Source: Streptomyces sp. XY006
GTDB taxonomy: Bacteria; Actinomycetota; Actinomycetes; Streptomycetales; Streptomycetaceae
Direction of reading: 5' to 3'
Length of the DNA stretch: 64,000 nucleotides
Assembly (NCBI RefSeq): GCF_002237655.1
Contig: NZ_NOKT01000004.1
Coordinates: 248,001 to 312,000 of the forward strand
A model generated the notes under the pieces. It ran no database searches and was not told where the DNA came from. It worked only from the letters and a program-made list of their open reading frames with translations. The stretch's first letter is position 1; every line of letters starts with the position of its first letter. Below, one piece after another: positions 1-7,849 of this stretch. A program made the position numbers and the translations under genes.

Positions 1-1854
1 CCGGGTCTCGAGGTCTCCCGGCAGGCCGCCGCGGACCACCGCCTCGCGGTGGACCTGGACGCCGTGGCCGAGACCGTCCACCGGGTCGGTGTGCTGCTCG
101 CCCTGCCCACCGGCGGGACGGGCCCGGTCCGCTTCGGCTCCGTGGCCGCCCCGTTCGTCGCCGTCACCGGCCTCGACGGCGCCGAGATCGCCAGCTACAC
201 CATCCACGGCCTGGACGCGGAGTCGGCCGTCGTCGCCCTGGAGCTCTACCGCCGGCAGGGCGCCTGGAAGGTGCGCGCCGTCGGCCAGGGCTACGCGGGC
301 GGCCTCGCCGAACTCCTCACCGACCAGGGCCTGCCGCAGGCCCAGCAGCTCGCGGGCAGCATCAACGAGGCGGTGGCCCACGGGCTGGCCCGCTCGGTGC
401 AGGCGCCCCCGCCGCGCACGGCCGACGGCGACCGCTCCCGGCAGGCGGCGGCCCCGGCCCTCGGCCCGGACCAGGCCGGCGCCGCGCCCCAGCCCGGACC
501 GGTCCCTCCGGTGTCCCCGTACGGCGGCCAGACCTCCGGCGGGCCGGGGCAGACGTCCCCGCAGCCGCCGTCCTACCCCGGCGCCACGCCCGACCCGAGC
601 ACCGTCACCCAGCCGTCCGCCCCCACCGCGGGCGGACCGATCGACTACAGCCACCCGCGCCGCCAGAACGCCGCGCCGCCCCCGCCGCCGCCCACCGCGC
701 CCCCGGCCGCGCCCGGCCAGCCCGCCCGGCCCGTCGCGGGCGACGCGACCGGCTGGTCCATGGAGGAGCGGCTGTACAACCAGGTGTGGGGCATGTTCGA
801 GGACCTTGCCCGCACCACGGCCGCCTACCGCAGCGCCGTCGACTTCGCCGAGTCCCGCATGGACAAGGAGCTCGAACAGGTCCTGTCCGACCCGCGCAGC
901 CGGATCGGCGGGCAGGGCGACGCCGCCCGTGAGGCGGCCCGGGCCCGGCACGCCCAGCTCGTCGACCAGGCGAGGGAAGCCCTCGACCGGGACCTCGCCC
1001 AGCTGCAGGCCGAGGCCGACGTGGTCGAACCGGCCCTGCCGCCGGCGTACGCCCGCTGGGACAACCCCGTGTGGCACGCCTACCGGGTGCCGATGGAGAT
1101 CCCCATGGCCCTGCGCCTGGGCGACCTGCACCTGCCCGAGGCCGAGCGGATCCGCATCCCCATGCTGGTCCGGCTGCCGCTGGAGCGCGGCCTGTGGATC
1201 GACAGCGGTCGCACCGCGTCGTCCGACGGTTCGTTCACCGACGCCCACTCCCTGGGACGTCTCGCGATGGAGACGGCGGTCGCGCACGCGGCCCGGCTGC
1301 TCGCCGTCTATCCGGCGGGCGAGTTCACCGTGCACGTCATCGACCCGGCCGGCTCTGGAGCGCAGCCGCTGGCGCCCCTCGTGCAGACCGGTGTGCTCGC
1401 GGCCCCGCCCGCGCTCGGCGCCGCGGGCGTGACGGACGTGCTGACGCGGCTGACCCAGCGGGTCGACCTGGTGCAGATGGCGGTCCGGGGCGGCGCCGCG
1501 GACGCCCTCCCGCCCGGCTTCGACACCGCCCAGCAGCTGCTGATCGTCAACGACTTCCCGCACGGCTTCGACGACCGGGCCGTGAACCAGCTGCGCTACC
1601 TCGCCGACGAGGGCCCCGCCTTCGGCGTCCATCTGATGATGGTGGCCGACCGTGAGGAGTCCTCCGCGTACGGGCCGCTGCTCGACCCGTTGTGGCGCTC
1701 CCTGCTGCGCCTGACGCCGGTGGCCGACGACCACCTGGCCGACCCGTGGGTCGGCCATGCCTGGACGTACGAGCCGTCGCTCGTGCCGCCCGGCAGCCAG
1801 GTCCTCCAGCAGGTGCTCGCGCAGGTCGCGGCCGCTCGTACCAAGTATGCGTAA
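1..1854 (+). CDS. TerD-family protein joined to FtsK-like domain (5' truncated)
   Basis: The reading frame is open from the first base, so the gene begins upstream of the window. The first ~110 visible residues look like the end of a TerD (tellurite/stress, calcium-binding) domain: GAEIASYTIHGLD, VVALELYRR and WKVRAVGQGY are typical strands. A Pro/Gln/Gly-rich linker of ~130 residues follows, then a helical stretch rich in Glu/Arg and a C-terminal half that resembles FtsK/EccC-type ATPases (IPMLVRLPLERGLWIDSG, then LLIVNDFPHGF and FGVHLMMVADR). Where FtsK proteins have the Walker A loop, this protein reads GLWIDSGRTASSDGS, so ATP binding is doubtful. TerD proteins act in the cytoplasm in metal and envelope stress responses. 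The TerC gene downstream fits that theme. The FtsK-like assignment is inferred from pattern only. Confidence 0.75.
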   Translation, partial: PGLEVSRQAAADHRLAVDLDAVAETVHRVGVLLALPTGGTGPVRFGSVAAPFVAVTGLDGAEIASYTIHGLDAESAVVALELYRRQGAWKVRAVGQGYAGGLAELLTDQGLPQAQQLAGSINEAVAHGLARSVQAPPPRTADGDRSRQAAAPALGPDQAGAAPQPGPVPPVSPYGGQTSGGPGQTSPQPPSYPGATPDPSTVTQPSAPTAGGPIDYSHPRRQNAAPPPPPPTAPPAAPGQPARPVAGDATGWSMEERLYNQVWGMFEDLARTTAAYRSAVDFAESRMDKELEQVLSDPRSRIGGQGDAAREAARARHAQLVDQAREALDRDLAQLQAEADVVEPALPPAYARWDNPVWHAYRVPMEIPMALRLGDLHLPEAERIRIPMLVRLPLERGLWIDSGRTASSDGSFTDAHSLGRLAMETAVAHAARLLAVYPAGEFTVHVIDPAGSGAQPLAPLVQTGVLAAPPALGAAGVTDVLTRLTQRVDLVQMAVRGGAADALPPGFDTAQQLLIVNDFPHGFDDRAVNQLRYLADEGPAFGVHLMMVADREESSAYGPLLDPLWRSLLRLTPVADDHLADPWVGHAWTYEPSLVPPGSQVLQQVLAQVAAARTKYA

Positions 1855-1862
1855 AGCCGTCT

Positions 1863-1889
1863 GACCAGGGTTTTTGGTCTTTCTTTTGC
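1863..1889 (+). terminator. Possible terminator after the TerD gene
   Basis: A short stem (GACCA, 7-base loop, TGGTC) starts 9 bases after the stop codon and is followed by a T-rich run (TTTCTTTT), unusual in this GC-rich DNA. The stem is weak, so termination may be partial. Confidence 0.4.
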
Positions 1890-1896
1890 CAATCGC

Positions 1897-1925
1897 TTTA
1901 CCTGTTCTTGGTGATTGGGTACTCT
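1897..1925 (+). promoter_or_regulatory. Candidate promoter of terC
   Basis: TTTACC (1897-1902) and TACTCT (1920-1925) are separated by 17 bases. This predicts a transcript start near 1932, exactly where the terC riboswitch aptamer begins. The surrounding DNA is markedly AT-richer than the rest of the window. Confidence 0.5.
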
Positions 1926-1929
1926 TGTG

Positions 1930-2090
1930 GGCACGGAGGGGAGTACTCCCTGTCTGCTGCGGCGTACCCGTCAATACGGAACAGGTCGGTGAAGGCCGGA
2001 TCTGGGCCCGGGGCGTCGGCCCATCGTTGGGTGGAAGAGACCTCCGGCAGCTACGACGCTGACATTTGCCGTTACGACTGCCGGAGGCGC
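1930..2090 (+). promoter_or_regulatory. yybP-ykoY (Mn2+) riboswitch upstream of terC
   Basis: The leader shows hallmark elements of the yybP-ykoY class: GGGGAGTA near 1938-1945, the CCGTCAATACGG hairpin at 1968-1979, and GGGTGGAAGAGACC just before the 3' side of P1. P1 can form between CGGAGG (1934-1939) and CCTCCG (2041-2046). The same 3' strand can instead pair perfectly over 10 bp (2041-2050 with 2078-2087), which buries the Shine-Dalgarno GGAGG of terC. Ligand-stabilised P1 would therefore free the ribosome site: a translational ON switch. In known members the ligand is Mn2+ and the target is often a TerC-family exporter, as here. Confidence 0.85.
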
Positions 2091-2091
2091 A

Positions 2092-3093
2092 GTGGATGTT
2101 TCCGTGACCCTATGGGTCCTGACGATCGTGGGCCTGGCCGCCCTCATCGCGGTCGACTTCTTCATCGGCCGCAAGCCGCACGACGTGTCGATCAAGGAAG
2201 CCGGAATCTGGACGGTCGTCTGGATCGTCCTCGCCGTGCTCTTCGGGCTCGGCCTGATGGTGTTCGGCGGCGGTCAGCCGGCCGGTGAGTTCTTCGCGGG
2301 CTTCATCACCGAGAAGTCGCTGAGTGTCGACAACCTCTTCGTCTTCGTCCTGATCATGGCGAAGTTCGCGGTGCCCTCGCAGTACCAGCAGCGCGTGCTG
2401 CTCGTCGGCGTCCTGATAGCCCTGGTCCTGCGCGCGATCTTCATCGCCGCCGGTGCCGCGATCCTCGCCAGCTTCTCGTGGGTGTTCTACCTCTTCGGCG
2501 CCTTCCTCATCTGGACCGCCTGGAAGCTCATCCAGGAGGCCCGCGCGGACGAGGAGGACGAGGAGTGGGAGGAGAACAAGCTCCTCAAGGCCGCCGAGCG
2601 CCGCTTCGGCGTGGCCGACCGCTACCACGGCACCAAGCTGTGGATCCAGCAGAACGGCAAGCGGGTCATGACCCCGATGCTGGTCGTGATGCTCGCGATC
2701 GGCATGACGGACGTGCTGTTCGCCCTGGACTCCATCCCCGCGATCTTCGGCCTGACCCAGGACCCGTACATCGTCTTCACCGCCAACGCGTTCGCCCTGA
2801 TGGGCCTGCGCCAGCTGTACTTCCTCATCGGCGGCCTGCTGAAGAAGCTGGTCCACCTCAGCTACGGCCTGTCGATCATCCTGGGCTTCATCGGTGTGAA
2901 GCTCGTGCTGCACGCACTGCACGAGTCCGGGGTGCACGTCCCGGAGATCAGCATTCCGGTCTCCCTCGGCGTGATCTGCGCCGTCCTGATCGTCACCACG
3001 ATCACCAGCCTGCGGGCCTCCAAGAAGCAGGCGGCGGCCGAGGCGGCGCAGGGGCAGAGCGGAAGCGCTCCGAAGGACAGCATCGACGTCTGA
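2092..3093 (+). CDS. TerC-family integral membrane protein (probable metal exporter)
   Basis: 333 residues with about eight or nine hydrophobic segments. The acidic membrane motifs of the TerC/Alx family are present: VDFFIG (~17-22), LSVDNLFVF (~75-83) and DVLFALDSIPAIFG (~205-218). A charged cytoplasmic stretch (~145-185) and a polar Ala/Gln tail follow family practice. E. coli Alx and similar proteins export Mn2+ and help during metal loading of secreted enzymes. The GTG start is set by GGAGG at 2083-2087, the very element that the upstream riboswitch can sequester, so Mn2+-controlled translation is likely. Tellurite resistance, the historical name, is not implied. The gene stands alone in its transcript and follows a TerD-type gene. 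Confidence 0.9.
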   Translation: MDVSVTLWVLTIVGLAALIAVDFFIGRKPHDVSIKEAGIWTVVWIVLAVLFGLGLMVFGGGQPAGEFFAGFITEKSLSVDNLFVFVLIMAKFAVPSQYQQRVLLVGVLIALVLRAIFIAAGAAILASFSWVFYLFGAFLIWTAWKLIQEARADEEDEEWEENKLLKAAERRFGVADRYHGTKLWIQQNGKRVMTPMLVVMLAIGMTDVLFALDSIPAIFGLTQDPYIVFTANAFALMGLRQLYFLIGGLLKKLVHLSYGLSIILGFIGVKLVLHALHESGVHVPEISIPVSLGVICAVLIVTTITSLRASKKQAAAEAAQGQSGSAPKDSIDV

Positions 3094-3221
3094 CCACGTC
3101 GGTCGTAGGAACAACCATCACCCGGACCGGTGCCCGGCGAATTGCCGGTCACCGGTCCCGGTGCTTGCTTGGACCTGAGCGCGTTTCCGGCCCGGGGACG
3201 CCGTGGCCGGCTGGAGGTGCC

Positions 3222-3524
3222 ATGAAGTTCGTCCAGATCATCGACTTCGAGACCGAGCGCTTGGACGAGATGGAGCAGATCTTCGAAGAGGCTGGGCAGC
3301 GTGTCGCCGGTCGGACCGGCGGCCCCACCCACCGGATGCTCCTGAAGGACCGTGACAACCCCCGCCGCTACCTGGCTCTCATCGAGTTCGACTCGTACGA
3401 GGAGGCCATGAGCAACAGTGACGACCCCGAGACCGGCAGGATGGCCGAGCGGTTGGGCGCGCTCTGCATCGGCGACCGGGTCTACACCAACTGCGACCTC
3501 GTGGACGCGCGTGACCTCAAGTAG
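3222..3524 (+). CDS. Small conserved protein, dimeric alpha/beta-barrel type
   Basis: 100 residues, ATG preceded by GGAGG at 3213-3217. The pattern MKFVQIIDF, a helix (ERLDEMEQIFEEA), RMLLKDRDNPRRYLALIEFDSYEEAM and a C-terminal helix resembles ferredoxin-like dimeric alpha/beta-barrel proteins (ABM/EthD class), which bind or modify small aromatic or reactive compounds. No catalytic residue can be assigned. The gene lies 128 bases after terC with no obvious terminator between, so co-transcription is possible. The function is unknown; such genes are widespread in actinomycetes. Confidence 0.8.
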   Translation: MKFVQIIDFETERLDEMEQIFEEAGQRVAGRTGGPTHRMLLKDRDNPRRYLALIEFDSYEEAMSNSDDPETGRMAERLGALCIGDRVYTNCDLVDARDLK

Positions 3525-3620
3525 GACGTCACCACGGGCGACGGAGTCCCTCACGGCCGGCGGGTGGCGGAAGCCCGCGAACGGAGTGCGGGGCTCCGCC
3601 ACCTCTGACAGGATCACCGC

Positions 3621-4721
3621 ATGATCGAACGGCGGCGGCCGCTCGCGGCGCAGTGGACGACCCTGGTTCCCCTGCTCGCCGTCGTGCTGCTGGTGTTCAC
3701 CTGGGGGCGTGATCTGCCCGGCCCGGTCGTCGCGCTGGTCACGCTGGTGCTCGCGGGAGCCGTCCTGGCCGCCGTGCACCACGCGGAGGTGGTGGCCCAC
3801 CGGGTCGGCGAACCGTTCGGCTCCCTCGTCCTCGCGGTCGCCGTGACGATCATCGAGGTCGCCCTCATCGTCACCCTCATGGCCGACGGCGGGGACAAGA
3901 GCTCGACGCTGGCCAGGGACACGGTCTTCGCCGCGGTGATGATCACCTGCAACGGCATCGTCGGCCTGTGCCTCCTGGTCGCTTCCCTGCGGCACGGCAC
4001 GGCCGTCTTCAACCCCGAGGGCACGGGTGCCGCCCTCGCGACCGTCGCCACCCTGGCCACGCTCAGTCTGGTCCTGCCGACGTTCACCACCAGCAAGCCG
4101 GGTCCGGAGTTCTCCACGGTCCAGCTGACCTTCGCGGCGCTGTCCTCACTGGTGCTGTACGGCCTCTTCGTCGCGACGCAGACCGTGCGGCACCGGGACT
4201 ACTTCCTGCCGATCACCCGGCACGGCGAGGTGATCACCGCGGAGGCCCACGCCGAGGCGCCGACCGCCCGCACCGCCATGATCAGCCTGGGGCTGCTGGG
4301 CCTGGCGCTGATCGGCGTGGTGGGTCTGGCCAAGGGGGTGTCGCCCACCATCGAGTCGGGAGTGCAGGCGGCCGGTCTGCCCCATGCCGTCGTCGGTGTG
4401 ATCATCGCGCTGCTGGTCCTCCTGCCGGAGACCATCGCGGCCCTGCGCTCCGCCCGCCGCGACCGGGTCCAGACCAGCCTGAACCTCGCCCTCGGTTCGG
4501 CGATGGCCAGCATCGGCCTGACCATCCCCGCTGTCGCGCTCGCCTCGGTCTGGCTGTCCGGCCCCCTGGTCCTCGGCCTGGGCGCCACACACATGGTGCT
4601 GCTCGCCCTGACGGTGGTCGTCGCCTCGCTGACGGTCGTCCCGGGCCGGGCGACCCCACTCCAGGGCGGTGTCCATCTGGTGCTGTTCGCGGCCTACCTG
4701 GAGCTGGCGATCAATCCGTGA
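3621..4721 (+). CDS. Calcium/proton antiporter, CaCA family (ChaA-like)
   Basis: 366 residues, about eleven membrane segments. The two alpha repeats of the CaCA superfamily are visible: GEPFGSLVLAVAVTIIEVAL (~62-81) and LLPETIAALRSARRDRVQ followed by LNLALGSAMASIGLTIP (~270-305), each carrying the conserved membrane Glu (TIIE and LPE). These proteins exchange cytoplasmic Ca2+, or in ChaA also Na+/K+, for protons. A cytosolic loop of ~25 residues containing TRHGEVITAEAHAEAP separates the two halves. The gene reads towards the MFS gene on the other strand; the stop codons lie 28 bases apart. A role in cation homeostasis is consistent with the TerC and TerD neighbours, though this grouping is only suggestive. 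Confidence 0.88.
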   Translation: MIERRRPLAAQWTTLVPLLAVVLLVFTWGRDLPGPVVALVTLVLAGAVLAAVHHAEVVAHRVGEPFGSLVLAVAVTIIEVALIVTLMADGGDKSSTLARDTVFAAVMITCNGIVGLCLLVASLRHGTAVFNPEGTGAALATVATLATLSLVLPTFTTSKPGPEFSTVQLTFAALSSLVLYGLFVATQTVRHRDYFLPITRHGEVITAEAHAEAPTARTAMISLGLLGLALIGVVGLAKGVSPTIESGVQAAGLPHAVVGVIIALLVLLPETIAALRSARRDRVQTSLNLALGSAMASIGLTIPAVALASVWLSGPLVLGLGATHMVLLALTVVVASLTVVPGRATPLQGGVHLVLFAAYLELAINP

Positions 4722-4749
4722 CACCACCTCTCCGGGGAGCCCTTCCGGC

Positions 4750-6051
4750 TCAAGCCGCCTCCGCAGCCGCCCCCGCCGGCACCGGCCGCGTCTCCGGCAG
4801 CAGCGCGAAGCACGTCAGACTGCACAGCGCGATCACCGTCAGGTACGCGGCCACGCCCCAGGGCACCCGCCCGCCCTGTTCGGCGAGGGCCGTCGCCACG
4901 ATCGGGGTGAGCGCACCTCCGAGGACACCGCCGAGGTTGTAGCCGACGGCGGCCCCGGTGCAGCGCACCCGCGGCTCGTAGAGCTCCGGCAGATACGCGG
5001 CGATCACGGCGAACATCGTGATGAACGAGAGCATCGCGCCGAGGAAGCCGAGGAACATCGGCAGCGGCGCGCCGGTGGCGAGCAGCGCGACCATCGGGAA
5101 CATCCACAGGGCCGCGGCGGCGCACCCGATCAGGCACAGCGGCCGTCGCCCGTAGCGGTCCCCGAGCAGGGCCACCAGGGGCGTGAGCGCGCCCTTCACG
5201 ACCACCGCGCCCATGATGCAGGTGAGCATGACACCGCGGCCGACACCGAGCCGCTCCGTGCCGTAGGCGAGGGACCAGGTGGTCACGGCGTAGAAGATGG
5301 CGTAGCCGATGGCGAGGGCTCCGCCGGTCAGCAGCAGGAGGCGCCAGTGGTGGCGCACGACCTCGACGAGCGGCACGCGCGCGTGGTCGTCGAGTTCGAG
5401 GAAGCTCGGGCTCTCGGCGAGCGACGAGCGCAGCCACAGCCCCACCAGGGCCAGCACGCCCGCCGCCCAGAACGGCACCCGCCACCCCCACGCGGCGAAC
5501 TGCGCCTCGGACAGCGTCGAGGACAGTCCGAGGACCACTCCGTTGGCGAGCAGGAACCCGAGCGCGGGCCCGACCTGCGGGAAGCTCGACCACAGCCCGC
5601 GCCGCTCGGCGGGCGCGTGCTCCACCGTCAGCAGTACCGCCCCGCCCCATTCACCGCCGAGGCCCAGCCCCTGCAGGAAGCGCAGGACCAGGAGCAGCAG
5701 GGGAGCGGCCACGCCGATCGAGTCGTAGGTCGGGACGCAGCCCACGGCGACCGTGGACGCGCCGGTCAGCAGCAGGGAGGCGACGAGGACCGGCCGCCGC
5801 CCGCGCCGGTCGCCGATGTGACCGAACAGCACCGACCCCAGCGGCCGGGCCACGAACCCCACGCCGAAGGTGGCGAAGGCGGCCAGCGTCCCCGCGACCG
5901 GTGAGAACGTCGGGAAGAACAGCGGCCCCAGGATCAGGGCCGCCGCGGTGCCGTAGACGAAGAAGTCGTAGAACTCGATGGCCGTGCCGGCGAGTGAGGC
6001 GGCCGCGAGGCGCGGCATGGAAGGTGCCCTTACGGTGCGTACGTCGTGCAT
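4750..6051 (-). CDS. MFS transporter, metabolite:H+ symporter (MHS/ProP-like)
   Basis: 433 residues, twelve predicted membrane helices. Family signatures: AGTAIEFYDFFVYGTAAAL in helix 1, GHIGDRRGRRPVL between helices 2 and 3, and RFLQGLGLGGEWGGAVLL in helix 4, all typical of the ShiA/KgtP/ProP group that imports organic acids, shikimate or betaine with protons. A second D-R-x-G-R-R loop (LLGDRYGRRPL) marks the C-terminal half. The substrate cannot be read from sequence. The next gene downstream is convergent; upstream on the same strand lies the S66 peptidase gene, separated by a G-rich repeat. Alternative starts exist at codon 12 (MPRLAAAS). Confidence 0.88.
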   Translation of the reverse strand: MHDVRTVRAPSMPRLAAASLAGTAIEFYDFFVYGTAAALILGPLFFPTFSPVAGTLAAFATFGVGFVARPLGSVLFGHIGDRRGRRPVLVASLLLTGASTVAVGCVPTYDSIGVAAPLLLLVLRFLQGLGLGGEWGGAVLLTVEHAPAERRGLWSSFPQVGPALGFLLANGVVLGLSSTLSEAQFAAWGWRVPFWAAGVLALVGLWLRSSLAESPSFLELDDHARVPLVEVVRHHWRLLLLTGGALAIGYAIFYAVTTWSLAYGTERLGVGRGVMLTCIMGAVVVKGALTPLVALLGDRYGRRPLCLIGCAAAALWMFPMVALLATGAPLPMFLGFLGAMLSFITMFAVIAAYLPELYEPRVRCTGAAVGYNLGGVLGGALTPIVATALAEQGGRVPWGVAAYLTVIALCSLTCFALLPETRPVPAGAAAEAA

Positions 6052-6133
6052 GCCGCGTCAACTACCCACGGTGACGGGCGGTTACGGGGGCGCGCGGGGG
6101 GCGCGGAGGGCACGGGGGGCTCCGAGGGGTTCC

Positions 6134-6165
6134 GGGGGGCTCGGGGGGCTCGGGGGGCTCGGGGG
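6134..6165 (+). repeat. Four-tract G-quadruplex motif (9-bp tandem repeat)
   Basis: Four guanine runs of 6, 6, 6 and 5 bases are separated by identical CTC loops, a 9-bp tandem repeat on the + strand. It sits directly after the S66 peptidase stop (6171, minus strand) and about 80 bases before the MFS start. For leftward transcription the G-rich strand is the template, so it could slow polymerase; the mRNA would be C-rich. Confidence 0.85.
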
Positions 6166-6170
6166 CCCAC

Positions 6171-7217
6171 TCAGTACATGACCGTGATGCGCCGAGCCGG
6201 CCCGTCCACGCGCACGATGCCCCCGTACGGGATCACCAGTTGCGGGTCGGTGTGCCCGAAGTCCACGTCGAAGACGACGGTGGCGCCGGGGGCGTAGGTC
6301 CGCATGGCGCGCAGGACGGCCTCGCGCTGTTCGGCGGCGTAACGGGCGCCCTCCTCGGGGCTGTTGCGGCGTGCCAAAGACCAGGTCTTCGGGCGCCCCA
6401 TCAGCAGGGCCGAGAAGCGCTGGAGCAGCCCGCGCTCGCCCATGCTCCGGATCGTGCCGTGGACCTCCGCGGCACTCGGCATGTCCTCCGAGGTCTCCAG
6501 CAGCAGGACACCGCCGTCGTACACGGACAGGTCGTGCGAGACCTCCCGGTCGGCCATCAGCAGCCAGCCGACGATCTCCAGGCAGCCGCCCCAACTGCGG
6601 CCCTCCACCACCCGGTCGGGGTTCACCCAGGTCCAGCCGCTGCCCGGTCGCGTCTCCGGCTCGGCGTCGAAGGTCGCGGGGTCGGCCCAGTCCCGGTCGA
6701 CGTCCCGCCACCGCTCGGCGGGCCTCAGCTCGTACGGGCCGGACGTGAACAGGGCCGCCCGCAGGGACTCGGCGGTCTGCGGATGCATGGCTCCGGGACG
6801 GCCCAGCTCGCACATGACGCTGCAGCCGTGGTAGCCGACGATGCCGCAGGTGTGCAGGAAAGCGAGCAGGTTGGTGTTGTCGCTCATCCCGAAGAACGGC
6901 TTCGGGTTCGCCCGGAACAGCTCACGGTCCAGGTACGGCAGTACGGTGATCTGGTCGTCGCCGCCGATCGAGGCGATGACCGCCTTGATGTCCGGGTCGG
7001 CGAAGGCGGCGTGCAGGTCGGCGGCCCGTTCCTCGGGTGTCGAGCCCATCTTCCGGGTCGCCGGATACTCGACCGGCTCCAGCCCGTACTCCTCGCGCAG
7101 CCGCTCCAGGCCCAGTTCGTAGGGGAGCGGGAAGAGTCCCGGCAGGCCGGACGAGGGCGAGACGACGGCGACGCGGTCACCGGGCGACGGCTTGGGCGGA
7201 CGGACAGGGCTCGTCAT
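6171..7217 (-). CDS. S66-family peptidase (LD-carboxypeptidase/MccF-like)
   Basis: 348 residues. The Ser-Glu-His triad of family S66 is recognisable: the nucleophile elbow FFGMSDNT (Ser ~112), LLLETSEDMP (Glu, ~243-252) and DVDFGHTDPQLVIPYGG (His, ~314). Family members either cut the L,D-bond in recycled peptidoglycan tetrapeptides (LdcA) or inactivate microcin C-like aspartyl-adenylates (MccF). The SDNT and TSEDMP motifs lean towards the MccF-like branch, which would give protection against nucleotide-peptide antibiotics, but this cannot be settled here. No signal peptide, so cytoplasmic. The neighbouring genes give no further clue. Confidence 0.85.
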   Translation of the reverse strand: MTSPVRPPKPSPGDRVAVVSPSSGLPGLFPLPYELGLERLREEYGLEPVEYPATRKMGSTPEERAADLHAAFADPDIKAVIASIGGDDQITVLPYLDRELFRANPKPFFGMSDNTNLLAFLHTCGIVGYHGCSVMCELGRPGAMHPQTAESLRAALFTSGPYELRPAERWRDVDRDWADPATFDAEPETRPGSGWTWVNPDRVVEGRSWGGCLEIVGWLLMADREVSHDLSVYDGGVLLLETSEDMPSAAEVHGTIRSMGERGLLQRFSALLMGRPKTWSLARRNSPEEGARYAAEQREAVLRAMRTYAPGATVVFDVDFGHTDPQLVIPYGGIVRVDGPARRITVMY

Positions 7218-7318
7218 GCCGGGAGGCTACGGCCCGGCGGGCTGTCGGCGCACCGTGATAAACCGGCTGTGCAGCGGTCCGTCACGGGCCGCCCGACCTC
7301 GAACGGACCGGAGGAAAC

Positions 7319-7792
7319 GTGCCCCGCACCCTGGCCAACGCCCCGATCATGATCCTCAACGGCCCCAACCTGAACCTGCTCGGCCAGCGCCAGCCGGAGA
7401 TCTACGGCTCCGACACCCTCGCCGACGTCGAGGCCCTGTGCGCCAAGGCGGCGGCCGCACACGGCGGCACGGTGGACTTCCGGCAGTCCAACCACGAGGG
7501 TGAATTGGTGGACTGGATCCACGAGGCACGGCTCGGGCACTGCGGGATCGTGATCAATCCGGGCGCCTACTCGCACACCTCCGTCGCCATCCTGGACGCC
7601 CTCAACACCTGTGACGGCATGCCCGTGATCGAGGTCCACATCTCCAACATCCACCGGCGCGAGTCGTTCCGCCACCACTCCTACGTCTCGCTGCGCGCCG
7701 ACGGCGTCATCGCCGGATGCGGAGTGCAGGGGTACGTGTTCGGCGTGGAGCGCGTCGCGGCACTGGCTGGTCCGGCCCACGCCGAGGCGTGA
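7319..7792 (+). CDS. aroQ: 3-dehydroquinate dehydratase, type II
   Basis: 157 residues, the usual length. Catalyses the third step of the shikimate pathway, trans-dehydration of 3-dehydroquinate to 3-dehydroshikimate, as a dodecamer. Signatures: [19 protein letters not shown] with catalytic Tyr29, the substrate loop [30 protein letters not shown], and [18 protein letters not shown] with the catalytic His. GTG start preceded by GGAGGAAAC. The gene stands alone, divergent from the S66 peptidase and convergent with the amino acid ABC operon. Confidence 0.95.
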   Translation: MPRTLANAPIMILNGPNLNLLGQRQPEIYGSDTLADVEALCAKAAAAHGGTVDFRQSNHEGELVDWIHEARLGHCGIVINPGAYSHTSVAILDALNTCDGMPVIEVHISNIHRRESFRHHSYVSLRADGVIAGCGVQGYVFGVERVAALAGPAHAEA

Positions 7793-7849
7793 GCCCCCCT
7801 CGCCCGGCCCGCGCCCCTCACAGCCGCCCCGCTCCACAGTCGCCCCGCC

